A stretch of 64,000 bases of DNA, from contig JAFEUB010001053.1 in NCBI GenBank assembly GCA_024529925.1, positions 1 through 64,000 on the forward strand, given 5' to 3'. The translations under genes and the position numbers were made by a program. Source of the DNA: Ophthalmolycus amberensis (taxonomy: Eukaryota > Chordata > Actinopteri > Perciformes > Zoarcidae). The notes beneath the pieces were generated by a model. The model ran no database searches and was not told where the DNA came from. It was given only the letters and a program-made list of their open reading frames with translations. Below are positions 1 through 14,233 of the stretch, piece by piece (position 1 is the stretch's first letter; each line of letters starts with the position of its first letter).

Positions 1-1032
1 CTCTCCTCCTGCTGATCATGTCAATCTCCCGCAACATAACGAATGAACGTCACTATACCTTCTGACCGTCGTGGTTACAGCTTTTCATTTTTGTTGGCCC
101 GGGATGAGCATTCATCCAAACACAGCCTCTGTTGTTCATGTTCCTGCAATGCCGCCTGAAATGTCATTGTAATGTTTGTGACATCAAGTGGACAAAGTTC
201 AAATTGCAGGTCTCCACAGCCACATGTTAGTCTTCGACTTTGTCAAATTAAAAGACATAAATGGCGTAATGTTAAGACCCCTGTGACCAAAGATAAGCCT
301 GCCTGCTAAACTATTGTGACAACATTTGTGTGTATGCAATGCCTTGTTATTTTACCAATCAACACCTTGAGAATGCCTGACGTGTTCCACCTCTGCAGGT
401 GACAAAAAAACGTTAACATGGTAAATAACATCTCTTTGGGTGGAAAAAAAAGGTGCAAAACAAATCAATCCGTTATATCTAACACTTTGTTGATAGTAAC
501 ATTTCATCCGTGAATATACATAGTCAACACACTGAGGCAAGAACTGTGGCATTAGATCAGCTCACTTACTCGACCATCTCATGTGATGTAATTGATCACT
601 CCACCAACCATGAGTCCATGTTCAAAGAGACCTCCTTCACCTGGAACCCTTTCATGTAAAGTCACATGATGAAGAATAAAAGATTAGCCTGAGAAGAATA
701 TGAATTCACTGGCTACATATCCCATTGTTTGATGTAAGGCAGGCCATACTAATACAATAACTGCACTCAGGCTTGTGTCTTTAGAGTGCCCATTAATACT
801 TCACGAAGGCACCGCCTGAACTCACTCTATGGAGCAACACAAGCTGCAACAGGGAGTTTACTTTTACTTTGCATGTGCGCACGTGCCTGTCGTGCACATA
901 TGGAACGCCTTTGTGTGTTTTGTGTGTGTACATGTATGTAGGCCCACTGGGCAGTAAGTGTCAGGCGTAAAAGCACAATCACAAAGCAGCCCCACTGCCC
1001 TTGCTCCCAGGTCATTACTATTAAAGGGAATA

Positions 1033-1079
1033 TGATGTTACACACACACCCACAACACACACACACACACACACACACA
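1033..1079. repeat. (CA)n microsatellite
   Basis: Imperfect then perfect CA dinucleotide tract at the left end of the window. Confidence 0.9.
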
Positions 1080-3740
1080 AGAAGTTGGGGATGGACCCGG
1101 AGTATGGATACCCTCAGGCATTGTAACCGTTCCCACTCAGTGATCCTGGAGTGCAAAAGCAGTTGGAGAGAGGCATCCATCTCTTTCTCAAATGATTTAC
1201 TAACACACTGTATCTCTGTTGCTCACACAGCCATGCCAGCACACCCAGGTATGCATGACGAGAAAACACAAGCGGACAACTGTCAGGAAAGGATGCACAG
1301 GGAACAGTTACAGACTGCCGGAAACAGACTGGCAAAATGACAAAGCGTGATATTATAGAGCAGATATTACAGTGAACAACAGCAGGTTGATGTGTGCTAA
1401 AGCACTAAACTAGAGTTCTTTGCCATTGAAACCTGGTTTGTCTGTCGCAGAGCTCAGCACATGAGTAAATCCACTCATTGTTTTTATGAGGTCGCTGTGC
1501 TCATCTTTCTCCACCAACACATTTAAATGATTTAAAGTCCTCTTTCAACTGATGCTCAGAAAACTCTCAGACACACATAAATGCCCAGTTGGCGTGTTGG
1601 TCTTAGTCAAGGACTGTCCGGTAGTTGACTTGAGTATATCACTTAAGTGCAACTTTGCACTTTTACTCAACATTCGGAGCATATTGTTGCAGTACTACTT
1701 TGCAGACAAAAGTATAGCTGTTCATTGAATGTGACGCATTGTTAAAGGTTAAAATACCAAGCAGTATATAAGGGCTTCCATTTAGCCCGCATGTATCAGC
1801 TACAACACTTACACGTAAATGCGTTGATAATAATAAGTAACGTTTACATGAGTAGCATTACATCTGAATGTAGGTCTCCTTATAGATTATTATCCACATT
1901 GTTGTACTGTTAATGACATTTAGTACAGAATATGAGTATTTCTTTCTCAGCAGTGCACAATATTGTGCAACAACTGAGCAAGGGGTAACAACCTGCATAC
2001 TTTATGAGGATAGTTTTCTTTTGGACTTGGCAACCGACTTACATTCATTCCCTAGATGTGCACACAAGCCCCAACCAACACAGTCCTAACCAGCAGTGTG
2101 AGCTTAACTCAATTTGGCAGAACCCCAATTGAGACAAAAACATTTTCTTTATGCTGAATGCTACTGCAGCAAAAAAACAAAGACAAACAGTGGACACACA
2201 TTTTGTCTGCACTCGTACAAGCTGTTCTCCTAATGGGAAATCCATGAGACTTAGACACACAAGCGGACACAATGCCTTTCTCTTGTAGAATTATCCCTAC
2301 AACAGATCAACCTCTTCACATTTATCTATCATCAATTCTTCCTCGAACAACTCATTACACTCCGATTAAGACTTTTCCAAATCACTTTTCCCGCCTTCCG
2401 CTGCTTTGAATAGAAAATTTAAAATGTTGTTTATGGGCGTGATTAAATATCATGGCAAATAATATTGTGCGAATAAAGTTTGCTTGAAAAAGTTAGTCTC
2501 ACAGTAATGGGCCCCACCGTGCGGCAGCCAGTAATGGGCCCTGCTGCCATTTACTCCTCTTTCAGCCGGCATTCAATAATGTAACTCCATTTACACGGCA
2601 GTGGTTTCTACAAAGGTGGCTACTCAGAGAGGTTTGTCTCATTCCAACAGCGCTCAAGCCTACAAGGTGAGAGTAGCATGCGTGGATGTGTGTGTGTGTG
2701 TGTGTGTGATATGATGGATGAGGTGATCATTTTTGTAACTGTGAACTCAGAGGTCAAGCATGACTCATTGAGATAAGTGCTGCTGAGCACTGGATTTTGG
2801 AAGTGAGAGGCGGTGTGACTCGGAGGGGCGATCAAATAGGAAATTAGAAAAACCTCACGACTAGTGTGATGGAAGAACGAAGCTGTTTTGCTTGTGAGAT
2901 AATGTGAGGGGTGAAAGAAGGAAACGTGACTGAGACCATCAGAAATAGTCCACCGTTGAACGACTTTCATTAACGCAGCAATAACGTAGTAATAAGTGTA
3001 TTAGCTTCTCATCAGTGTCCTTCCATCCTCTTAGCAAACTATATCAAGTCTTTAAGGAAAAGTGAACAAACAAAGCAAAGCACCAAGGCAAAGCCTTTTC
3101 TGAGAGGTTAGCAAAGCTTCACATGATTCCTTATTTATCCCGAGTTTCATTACAGAGCCAATCATCGTTGCTATGGTTGCCCGATTTTATCATTATCAAG
3201 CAATTGTTCTCATCTAGGAACTCATCAAAGAGGTTAAACAACAAATCTACTTCTTTATTGGGTGAAAATAGTGCTGAAATGATCTAGCAGCTATATATAG
3301 ACTGTTTGTGACCGAGTCATTTGAATGGGAAAAGCACCGTCTACTGGCCACATGCAAGAATAGCAACACACTGGATGGGGGCGGCTATGTGGATAGGCGC
3401 TTGGACACTTAGAGGACATGCCTGCATCACAGGAAGTCAGAAGTGATTTCACACACTGAAAGTTAAACACGTGCTCGTTTCATTTGAAAGGAATTAAATG
3501 ACTCACTAGTACAACTAAGAAGCAAAAGTGGCCATTTAGAATGAAAATGAAAAACAAGAATGAATGAAATGAATCAGCCCAATTGTTGTGCTTTGGGTCC
3601 TGGAGACCCAGGCCCATGTTAACAACACAAAAACATATTTAATATTGTTTTTATCAGCTTGATACTTCTTGACTTTAACTTAATTTATGAGAATTTCTTA
3701 TAAACATGATTCATAATTGATGACATGATAGATTACCCTT

Positions 3741-4220
3741 GTTTGGGGTCTCTGAGACCCGAGCTGTAGGAAAATAGTTAAACACAAAAGATTTTACATT
3801 ATGTATATCTGCGATCGGTGTTGACAGTACTTTTTATTCAGCACTACTTCTCCAAAATCCCAAATAAGTCTGTTTGGATTTCTATTAGAGTTTTATAACA
3901 GTTAGTGCATAAGAGGTCTAACAGGGAGCTAAACCCCAAATGTAGGCAACGTCACTATATAGATATCATAATTTAAATGTCAAAACGAACAGATATAAAA
4001 GGTGAAATATTTATTGTTGGTGTAATTACAATACTTTATGGCTGTTTTGTCACCTTTAATAGACATGTAGGCCCAGTTGTTGTTAAGAGAAATGTTACCA
4101 ATAAATACTTCTCAACATATTGGGTTTAATGAGGTCAGAAGAAAAAAAAAGAAAAATTGATGCAAAATAATCTCGCAGTAATTATTATTTTACAGCAGGA
4201 GGGTCTGTGGGACCCCAAAC
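3741..4220. repeat. 480-bp unit bounded by GGGGTCTCTGAGACCC-type inverted repeats
   Basis: GTTTGGGGTCTCTGAGACCC at 3741-3760 and the reverse complement of 4201-4220 (GTTTGGGGTCCCACAGACCC) match at 17 of 20 positions. Each is itself nearly palindromic. A third, diverged direct copy of the motif (TGGGTCCTGGAGACCCA) sits at 3594-3610. The interior is AT-rich without an ORF. It looks like a small non-autonomous DNA transposon or nested fragments. The family is not assigned. Confidence 0.45.
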
Positions 4221-5139
4221 AATGATGGAACACTGCTTTCAACAAAACAAAACAAAACAGGTACATCATTACCCAAACAATTTCTCAAATATAATAACCC
4301 TTTTGTGATTATTTATCAAGCTAAATAAATGTAATTTCTTCTCGTTACCGTGCTATATTGAGTCTGCCAATAGAAGTCAACAAACTGAAGCTGGGGCAGG
4401 GTGAATGAGTTTTTTTGTTTGTTTTGTTGTTCCGTCTTGATAATTACCATATCATTCATCTACAGCATTAGCATGATATTGTGCTGTATTTTAATCAAAA
4501 ACAAACTAACCAAAAACTGCAATTCTGATCAAGTTCGAGAACAAGCATCACTTCATCTCTGTCCACACAACTCATCCAAGTCTCTATTTGTATTGGTTTG
4601 TCAGTCATTCAGCTCCGTGCGAGTGTGGATTCAGTGTCCACCCCCAGGCTGACCTTAACAGTTGAATAACCCCGGTGCTTCGGAGATGCACTGGCTCTCC
4701 TCGCGTATGAGACAACTATGTATTTTGCTCCGGTAGGGGGCTAATACAGCGTGATAGGATCGGGTTGGCCGACACTGTGTGTGTGTTCGTGATCTCGGCG
4801 GAGCGTCTGCGGATGATAGGGGTCAGTGACACTGCTTGTTTCTTGCTGGGCAGGAGCTCGCAGAGCGGACAGATGGGTGGAACAAAGGTCTATGAAAACG
4901 ACCCGCAGCTTCCCTCTGTCTATCATCACTACAAACACACACACACACATGCCGCGCATAACTGACACAAACACACTAATACATATGCTTATTGTGTATG
5001 TGTGAGCAGAATTCCTTGGACGATGTATTTCCTCAAAAAGACATGTGCTTTTCAATTATTGACTCAACACCGTAAACAACATACTTTTGCTTTTCATTTG
5101 ACCCGTATAACATTGCTCCTGCCCAGGCTTGGGTTATCA

Positions 5140-5220
5140 TTATATTATTCTTTATTTGGATCCCCATTAGTCTCCACAAAGCAGGCATCTGGTCTTCCTG
5201 TGCTCAATGTCTTGTTATGT
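5140..5220. repeat. possible LINE 3' end fragment
   Basis: TTCTTTATTTGGATCCCCAT followed by TAG resembles the 3' end of a common teleost LINE family that I recall with the words TTATTTGGATCCCCATTAGC. There is no coding part. Weak, short match. Confidence 0.25.
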
Positions 5221-6769
5221 CTGGACGTATAAAAGAGATCAGAAGAAAATACTGTCTCCCCATCTGTCGTGTACTCAAGTGGCCCGTCTAGATATGAAAT
5301 GGAACGCTGTCCCAAATAAAATCAGGGCTTTTAAACTGCAGTTTAAATTTCCAGTCGTGAGGCCGAGGCAGCCTTGGTCGACAGCTGTCGTATATTTGCT
5401 TCTCCTTTCATACAGCACGGGGGAATAAGGAGGCAAGGAGACACTGGTGGCTGTGCTTCGATTACCTGCATTAGTGACTTTAACCTTTGATGTTACATGA
5501 TCTCCTTGGGACATGATAAATCACTAACTGTTGGACCAGGAGGGAAGTGATATACAATTTTACATCATCCACTGAAAAACATGCCGATTTAACTCCTTTT
5601 AAAAAGTGCATATTTGCATCAGAATGGTGGAGATGTATTCATTGTCTCAATTTCAAACCACAGATTTTCTTCGCCCTCAGTGTGTAGACAATATTTTGTT
5701 GTGTCTTCCTTCTGATATTTGTTCATCTTCTCCCTGTCTCACCCCTTGTGGGCTTCTTTACTGTGTGGCTTTGCTAAGAAAGACAGAAAGGTGTTAAATT
5801 ATCCATCAGCGTTTCATGTTGTCGACCACCTTTAAAAGGTTTAGCTCTGTTTGTGCAAGAAGAAGAGCAGTGTCCTCCTGTTTTGTGCCATACGAAAATC
5901 AATTTCCACACAGGAATCTAACCTGGCAGCAATTCAAAATAAAGTGCAACCTATTAATCTTTCCTGCAGTAGACTCACTTACTAATGTCGTACTGAATCG
6001 GGTAATGATTTGTTTTAGGTGAGATGATTCTTGTAGCAAATTTAATGATGCAAGCTGATGAAAAAAGAAAATTAGCCTTTTTGACCCGGTGAGATTCGGC
6101 AGTGCGTCGATCATTACAAAAAGATGTGGTGCAGCAATGTCCAAACATACAAAACCTAATTCACAATTCTAGTCATGATCAATTGGATACCAAACATTTC
6201 TAGTGGAATTATCCAGCTAGAGAATTGTGGAGGAAATGTGTATAAAATGATGTACGAGACATCTCGATCATTTCTCTTTGATTTAATGCATCTAGAAAAA
6301 CACAGTGTTTGGGTTTGAATATGTCCTGACTGTATTGCTTTAATGAAGGGTTGGAACAGAATACACGGTATGTTTTGATACAGTGTGGAGCTTTAATATT
6401 GCTACTTAAGGGTCAATTTAATGAATAACACTTCAAGCACTGCAGTTTTTGTATTTGGTGCGTCTGCAGCTGACCAACCAGACTTACTAGACTGTTGGCT
6501 GATAGAGTCATTGTAGGTGATTTTTCCAAGGGAAAAGTTCTCCTTCAAAATACCATAGTGCTGGTTTTCATAATACTTTCAAAATATGATGACAACTTCT
6601 GAGAATTATTTTTCTCACTCACACACACACATAAACAAATTGATATGAGGAACGCACATGTTGGCACCCGATACTGTTGATGATCTCCTTTGGGAGATGT
6701 CTGGATTGTGGGGCTGCTAATACAGTGCATCACTGGAATATATACAGTATGAATTGTTTTTTTTTTTAC

Positions 6770-6927
6770 CTTCCACACAGGAGGGTCTGGTTCTGGTGGT
6801 GCCAGCGACCTGCCCAGGGAAACAGGAACACTTGACGGTTTGAGAGCGCTCCTCAATCTTATTCTTATTACAGCAGCGATGGATGGCCACCACCTCACAT
6901 GTCCCCTGCTTCACCTGGTATGAGACT

Positions 6928-6964
<37 letters not shown>

Positions 6965-7480
6965 AGAGAGAGATAGAAAAAGATGTGGTGAGGGGGATTA
7001 TTTGCTAGAAATTCATAGAATTTAAAGATGGCTTATTGGTGTTTTGACGGTTTGTTGCAGCAAAAGAATTGGCATTAAATTCAAATAAATGTGTGCTGCA
7101 AATAACAATCAAATATACACCACAGCGGATTAAACAACTGTGATGAATTATTTACTTTTGTATAAACTCCTCAATGTATTCCAGTCTCATACTCTTTGAT
7201 TCATAAGTAAATACTCTTTAGTGATGATTTGCTTTTATTCTCAGCACAGTGCCCTCATTAATTCATACACAGAGACGCCTCTGTTGTCATTTTGTGCAGG
7301 GGGAAAGAAACGTTAAGAAAATAATAGTTTATTTTGACTCCTTTCAGACATAATAAACCACTTGATCTCAGCAAAGAACAGACATGCATATATTATGAGC
7401 TATGTGGTAGCTTTTTGGCATTTAGCCATCACTTATGTATGGGCATGTATGTACATATACAGTATGTCTGTCTGTCTGTC

Positions 7481-7516
<36 letters not shown>

Positions 7517-10440
7517 GCACGTGTGCATCTGCTTCACACGTCTCTATATTTTTCTATTTGTGTGTGTGCGTGAGTTTTTTTTTTCTGCATTTGTGTGTCT
7601 GTGTGTGTGATCCTCAAAGCCATAATTTATATGAGGATAATTGCTTTTCAACTGACACCTCCAACACACAAACAGCGTCTAATCGCCCATGATTATCTCC
7701 ACTCTTCCCTGGGGACCTTAGTCTGGTTCGTTATAATATTCTCTTGACAGTAATGGGACAGAAGTGCACGCTTAACTTAAAGTACATTTTTAACCCAAAG
7801 CTGTCTGCCCAGAAAGAAAATGAATGTGTAATTTGTAACATTGTAACATTTGTAATGTTCCTGGAACGATATGCTTTCTTACAGGGACAGTCGTGTGTGT
7901 AGCAGTTTATATTTCATCATCGTTACATCTGCCACATGTATGTCTGTTGACATTCAGTACAACATGTTGAGGATGCTAGGAGCATAACGTGTGAATAGGC
8001 TTATGTTCATGTTTAGAAGTGTCCACTTCATAAGGTTTATGCTAATGTAACATTTCACTCAGCACATTAAACACATAACTCTCATAGGAAGAGGGCTTTG
8101 TGGCCTCCTGAAGGAAAACATGCCGACCACAAATGTTGGGGAAAATGTTTAGTAAATCTAATCTTTGCTTATGGCTTCTGAACAGATTCCAGCTGCCTTA
8201 TCTTCCCTCTCACCGCTTGTTGTGCACTCCTGAGAGTCTCTGGCACCGTTTCCCGAGCACACCAAACCCTGCTGGTGACATTACTACCTATAAGCCTCTT
8301 TACAGCTCTGGAAAAACCTTGGTTATACTGTACCATAAGCCCAGATTTCATTTATGTACGTGACTTTACCCAGACTCCCAAACTTTTCATGCTCAGCTGA
8401 ATGAGCTTTGCAGGCAGACCAACACAGTGCACACACAGCGCACGCACACACTCTGTCGAGGGTTCCATTTCTGCAGGCCATGGCCCCTCTCATCCTTTCT
8501 GATTTAAAGTTTGTTTGTTCTCTTCTCCAGAGAGCCCCATCAATGATCCCAGGCTCTCTGAGGGCGCCCCTCCGCTATCATCCCTCCACTTTCATTTCTC
8601 TCACTCCTCTGTCTCAGGCTCTCCTGAGGCTGGAGCAGCTGCCGGATTACCACCGCGCACACACAAATATATAGCCCACTGATCAAGACCTAGACTTCAA
8701 TAAAACTGAACCAAACTCAATGGGACAAGAACTATCGGCGTTGTGGTAATTATAACCGTAATGATCACAATTAGAGCACAGAGTAACAATAACAAATTTT
8801 GAAAAAGAACGTCAAATTTAAACACTCCGACTCGTGCCCTCATTATTATTTATCTGTATTGAAAATCACTGTTAGTGCAGAGCGGTGACTGGGTAAGACT
8901 GGCCCTTTGTCTGCCCCCATCTCCCAAATAGGCAGCTTGTTAGTGAGAAAGAAGGAGAGAAAGGAAGAGGAGGAGGAGAGGTAGTGTCGCAGGCAGCAGA
9001 GAGAAGAAAGAGCGGCTCGCCTCCGACTAGCATAATGAGGTCAGAGGGTTCGCAGGTCTCCTCTCTTTATTGCTTACATCAAACCTGGGCCGGGCCTGTT
9101 TGTATTTTAAAACTGTAAAGCTGTGAAGATGTGTGTGAGCAGTGGAAGATAAACCCACCTGAACTTCATTTATGTTCCTATTTTGTGTCTGGCCAGCTTC
9201 GTATGCGAATTTAACTTTCTAAAAACGTACAAATTTATGGTTTAAATTCAACCTGGTGTAACGTATAAGAGGCGACCAGGTTGGAGGGCCTCCGTTGGGT
9301 TTTTCTTGTGGTTTACAGTCGCAGATTAATGAAAAATAGAGAGCTGAAGGTGCTTTTCAAGCAAATATTCAAAAAGCCTTTCTTTCATGGCCATTTTAAA
9401 AGGACGCGCAAAACTACTTCAGTGTGTTTCGGGTTGTGGCCTGTGTGGCCTTAATCAGGGAGCAGCACAACACTGCATGCAGGAACACATTATTTGATGA
9501 TCCGTTGCTTTAAAAAAATACCATTAATTGAAATAAAATCATGAGTAAAATATGACGCGGATGTGGCTTTTTGCATTTGACAAAAATATTTCTGAAACGT
9601 CATCCCATCACTTCACACATGATGGACGATGAAGACATTAGTCAGACAATCTAGTGAAGGAATTAACCTCAGTAGTCTAAATGTTATGAGTGTGGGCTTG
9701 TTTCGAAGCAGAAATGTAAATCTTTGAAGGAGCAACATTGCTATAAATTACACACTTGAGCATCCACGGTATGCAACCAATCAATAGAGATTAGAGCCGT
9801 ACAGAGTTTGCAGCCAAAATCTATGCAATGTGGGAGAAATGAACTCAAGACCACTCATTCCTGAAGGCACATTCTCACAATGTTCCGAAGATACATTTCT
9901 AAGGATACTTACAGGAATGTCGTTTTTCTAAAAATACTTACCATTTCCTCATTTACCACCTAAAAATGCTGTTCTAGAAATGGGAAAGGGAGTGTGTGAA
10001 AAATCTATAAAACAAAACAGGACGTCAACTCCCCCTCATTCTGTCAAACTGGCATGGGAGGAGGACTTGAATTATACACTCGGATGAGAGTCTGAAGTTT
10101 AAAAAGTTTACATACCACCCTTTTTGCATGAGACACGGTCTCATCCAATTCATAGTACTACATCGATTGCTTTTCCCCCGAGGTATTGGCCATAATATAC
10201 CCTGGCAGTAACTGGTAAATAACATGTGCAATTGACTAGATTTTAGTGCACAATAAACATATTTCCATGTATTGTTTGTGGTGTATTATTATGCACAGAT
10301 GTGGCTGGAGCATTTCATATTCAATTCAACAAGGACTATAGGAGCCTAAAGCCACGACAGCAGGTCCGTGCGTAGGCACAGCATGCCAACGCTGACAATG
10401 CTAACATGCTCATGTTGAGCAGAACCAAAGTGGTGGGTCA

Positions 10441-10502
<62 letters not shown>

Positions 10503-12959
10503 CAGACAGACAGACAGAAAGATCGGTGTCGCTATTCCTCACACCGCTGCCGTGGCCAAAAATGGAAGTTGTCAAAATGTTTTCAAAATTAATGTACAAA
10601 TTAGATTTTCATGTTTTACTTAGAACAAACTGTCCATGTGCAGCCATCCTAACCTGTAAAAAAGCAGCTGTCATACAACAAAAAAGAAATGTCGCTGAGA
10701 AGTGATTTTTCAGAAGATGTTCCAGGAGTGAACAGCGTAAAGTTGGACCAAGATTTTAAATAGTCGTACAAAACCAGGACAAGTCCCAAACATCAGAAAA
10801 GTGGTCTAGAGTGCACACACTGAAATACTGCAGCTTTACTGTGAGCACTCTCAGTCTGCACTCTGTTCAGAGAACGCTGCAGCCTCTCACAACTCATCTG
10901 CTTAAGATTCATGTGTTGAACAGTCAGCCCCCAGCTATATACAAACAATAACAGTGTATCTAATGTCTCAATGTTGCCTTTAAACCATTCTGTTATGGCC
11001 ATCTCAACCTAATAGAGCCCAGCACACACTGAGATGAAAAGACTTCTCAAGCATGGCTAAATGCTTTTATTCCCGCAGCAGGCAAAGGGGGGAGGGTGGG
11101 GTGGGCGGGGGGGAGGCAAGGTGGCAGCCAACAAACCAAGCTACCTTGAACTGATGGGTTAGCCAGGCGATTGATGTATTCTGACAGACACAGGCAAGCA
11201 GGAGCATCGTGCAATTCATCAAAAAGCTGTGTCTTTCCCCCGTCAATACCCGACAAGCATGTCCACGGCTGTGAAAGGCCCGATACCTAGAAAATCTGTC
11301 GGAGGCGGCAAAGTCAATGTGAAGGGGACATACTGTACGCCTCTGTAGGAACTTACAGGTGGGTCTCAGGAGAGCAAGATGACAGTGATCAGCTGTGTGG
11401 AACAGAGTTGGAAACTGTGTCAAACAACTTCCCACATCATACAAATCAACATATTCTTATACTACATCTACTTGCTGAAACTCCTTTTTTGTTGTTTAAA
11501 ATTCCAACCTTTCTTACTTTCTTTCTCCATTTTCCCTCTTTGACCTCCACTTTCCTAACTTGCTCCAGCTCCTCCTCGCCCTGGTCCTATACGCAGCCCA
11601 TCAATCCTCCTGACATTATCAGTGTTTAACAGGCCCACCGGCTTCATGCTAATTATCACAACAGGTCGCTGGTACGGCTGAGTACTCCTGCGCAACAAAT
11701 CTATCGCCAATAAAACCTGCTCACTAAGGAGACATCTTACGTGACAGACAGACTGGTGTACAGAATGCTCAAAAATCCACCTGCATGGACGCACATTAAA
11801 GCTTGCTGATATTCAAAAAGCACATGAGTGTGACAGAATGCCTTTTCATGCAGAAAGAGACAGGCATGTTGTTCCTCACATGAGCCAAGGAGGGCCCAAT
11901 AACGCTTGAAGAAATGTGTCTTTATGGGAATCTACGATATCATTTGTGATCAACGGTATGTTGAAACAAGGATGAGCAATTGATTCTAGAAGCTGAAAAA
12001 TTGTTTGTTTCGCTACGCACTAGTTCTGCAAGCTCGTGACTGAACGGCTGGTCTCAGATTATCAAATTTCAGGCATTCAAACAAGAAAATAAAAAGGGTA
12101 TATGAGAACATTTCATTGTCAAAATACAGGAGAATATTGCGCAGAGCTGTAAGAGTGAAATAAATCCATTTAAGTCTGATGTTTATTCAAGAAACGGCAC
12201 ACAGGGTTGGAGTACATAATTGTTTGTGTTGCGCTACATTCACAGCTCCTGGAAGGCAATTTACTGTGTGACCTGCTGATGTGTAACAGTTATGAAATAC
12301 AATAAATGAATAGCAATAGAGATCTCATTGTGTGCTGAAGTATTTGGTACTGCATGTTTGGCAATATGGTTTCATATTATTCTACACAGCCTTGCTCTAT
12401 TTGTGAGAGGTACAAGCGTGAAAATGAGTTGATGATTTTTGATGTGCTGAATGTTTCAGTGCTATAATAAGTAAGATAAGCTATTTCCTGTGAGATTGTC
12501 TTTATTTGTATATGTTTTTAAGATGGATCTGATACTTGGCTCATTTTGTATATTTTATTCCCATGAGAGTGCTGCCAGAACATAAAAAAAGAAAGCAGAT
12601 GCTATTCTTTCCACGTCTATTTAAAGTGACAGCTGTCAGTCATATCATGTCTGCTTCGTTAGTTGCCATTCATTCCATCCAGTCCCATTATAGATTTGTT
12701 TTTTCAGGTGAGTTTCTGTAAAATGACAGAGCTCTGAGAATGACATTGGACCGATGAGACTGAGATTAAGGAAAAAAAAAACATATTTCCAGAGGAGGAT
12801 TTTTTGACCTCTAGAGCCACCATGTGGCAGTAAATGGTACATCTCCAGAAACAAATGCCTCACTGACCTGCCAACACACCAGCAGTACAAATACTTAAGT
12901 AGAAAACACAGAAAACATATCTAGCAGTCATAATGAACTGCCAATTATTTCTCCGCCTC

Positions 12960-12995
<36 letters not shown>

Positions 12996-14233
12996 ATGTT
13001 GGTATTCGCAAGTCCTTAACTTCCACCAATTAGAGTAAAACCCTCGAATAAAAAGCACCAGACGATTTGGGAGCGAGTCATTTAGTTTCACAGCGAGAGT
13101 GAAATAAGAAAGGGGCAGAACCCATGCTGACCTTCACGATACACAGGGCCAGCAATTAGTAGTGTCCCTGCCGTAAGCAGGCTGCCTCCTCTCCGTCAAA
13201 AGGAAACTAATACCATCACTCACTGCACAGACTGGATGCTGGTAGCATTGCTGTGGCACATAAAGGTCACCTTTCAGAGCACCAGCAGTGAGACTGTAGA
13301 GACCAAGAGATAATTAAGGAAATTGTCATAATTAAATGTGAACAGGAGGAGGTGACTTGGGAGTCGAAGTCGAAGCGCAAGATGCTGTGACTCAGCACAA
13401 CTGTCCCTGCAGCCAGCCCCGATTCAAATATTAATAAGGCCGTGTTGGTCATTTTTTGGTTGGGTGGCGGCGTGTCTCCATGACTTATGGAAATTAAGGA
13501 TCGAGAATAGATTTAGCTTGTGGGATTAAATTAAGTTAACTATGGTTTCTATCTTTTTTTTTTCATGGATTTCTCAGGGAATAAGCGAAGTCGTGCTTTG
13601 GTTAACGGTGGCCCTGCAGAGCTATGCATATTAATGTCGGCACTGGCAATTTGGAGCCTGAGGATTAGAAGTCACGAGCCTACATGGCCTCTCCTACACG
13701 AGACACACACCCTATTTTATAGCAAGCCTAAATCACTAAGAATTAAGCTGCTTGAGAACAATAGCATCAGCCCTGAACTGTTGGTCGTCTGCAACCGCTC
13801 TGCAGAGATCAGATCACACTCACTCTGATCTATTTGTGTTGACAGCTCCTGACAGCTTAAGTGCCATTTGTATCTGGAAGGGCTCGATCATTCAAACAGG
13901 GGTGTGTTTGCATCCAAGCCCAAAACGAGGTCTCGTCTAGATTACATTATGTCACACTGAGGGACGGAGCAGATTGTTCCCCGCTCAGCCCCCTCCTCCA
14001 GGATCGGGATGCCTCAGTCAGCATCGGGCTCGGGGAACATGTGTTGTACCTTTGCAGTGACAGTGTAATTAACCTATTGTGGTGTTGGAAGGGGGGTTCA
14101 GAGTAAGACCCGGTGTACCTGTCGGTCCCCGATGGTTACGGCTGCCAGCGGACACCGGGTCAACGCAGAGCATCACCAAGGCAACGAGGAAGGCCACCTG
14201 CACAGGCCAAGCTGACCTCCCCCACAGTTTCAT
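6770..14233 (-). CDS. tafa4: TAFA4 (FAM19A4) chemokine-like neurokine, partial (5' two coding exons)
   Basis: TAFA proteins are small, secreted, cysteine-rich ligands made mainly in the nervous system. Two coding exons are visible, 14119-14233 and 6770-6925. The first starts with ATG at 14233, one base after a long pyrimidine tract ending in CAG, so an untranslated exon must lie upstream. It encodes a signal peptide of about 29 residues (MKLWGRSAWPVQVAF, then a hydrophobic stretch to DPVSAG). It ends in phase 1 at a GTACAC donor. The second exon joins in frame and reads VKQGTCEVVAIHRCCNKNK, then IEERSQTVKCSCFPGQVAGT and TRTRPSCVE, giving six of the ten family cysteines. The exon with the remaining four (WWC...GWSC) is absent here and must lie left of position 1. 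FPGQVAGTTR and the neighbouring EOGT favour TAFA4 over TAFA1. Which teleost duplicate this is cannot be told. Confidence 0.87.
7465..7513. repeat. (TGTC)n followed by (TG)n compound microsatellite
   Basis: Four TGTC units lead into about 13 TG units, in the TAFA4 intron. Confidence 0.9.
10441..10519. repeat. (ACAG)n tetranucleotide microsatellite
   Basis: About 20 tandem copies of ACAG with one interruption near 10500. It lies in the TAFA4 intron. It explains the long QTDRQTDRQTDR reading frame over it. Confidence 0.97.
12966..12994. repeat. (TG)n microsatellite
   Basis: About 14 perfect TG units in the TAFA4 intron. Confidence 0.9.

Larger units (their letters stand above)
1..6769. other. 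TAFA4 intron (3' side of exon 6770-6925), no further exon found
   Basis: I looked on the minus strand for the conserved last TAFA4 exons (the WWC-H-MNPC...GWSC block) and found none, so they lie outside the window. The stretch is AT-rich, with the CA tract at 1 kb, a (GT)n at 2.69 kb, the inverted-repeat unit at 3.7-4.2 kb and a possible LINE fragment at 5.1 kb. All ORFs here are short and lack homology. Confidence 0.6.
6926..14118. other. TAFA4 intron between the two visible coding exons
   Basis: Seven kilobases of noncoding sequence. The GA-rich tract 6927-6980 is the pyrimidine tract of the acceptor for exon 6770-6925. Otherwise it holds microsatellites at 7.47, 10.44 and 12.97 kb and no coding exon or RNA gene that I can recognise. 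Confidence 0.6.

Noticed and set aside
1..6769. Possible last coding exons of TAFA4
   Set aside because: I searched for the reverse complement of the conserved WWC-H-M/N-PC block and the GWSC end and found no match with splice sites.
6912..6914. Alternative acceptor (ATACCAG) 11 bases inside the second TAFA4 exon
   Set aside because: Using it would put the upstream signal-peptide exon out of frame. The acceptor at CTCTCTCAG with exon start 6925 keeps the frame and gives the same linker length as human.
10406..10705. Repeat array that might suggest a CRISPR or protein repeat
   Set aside because: It is a plain ACAG tetranucleotide microsatellite with no spacers, in a vertebrate intron.
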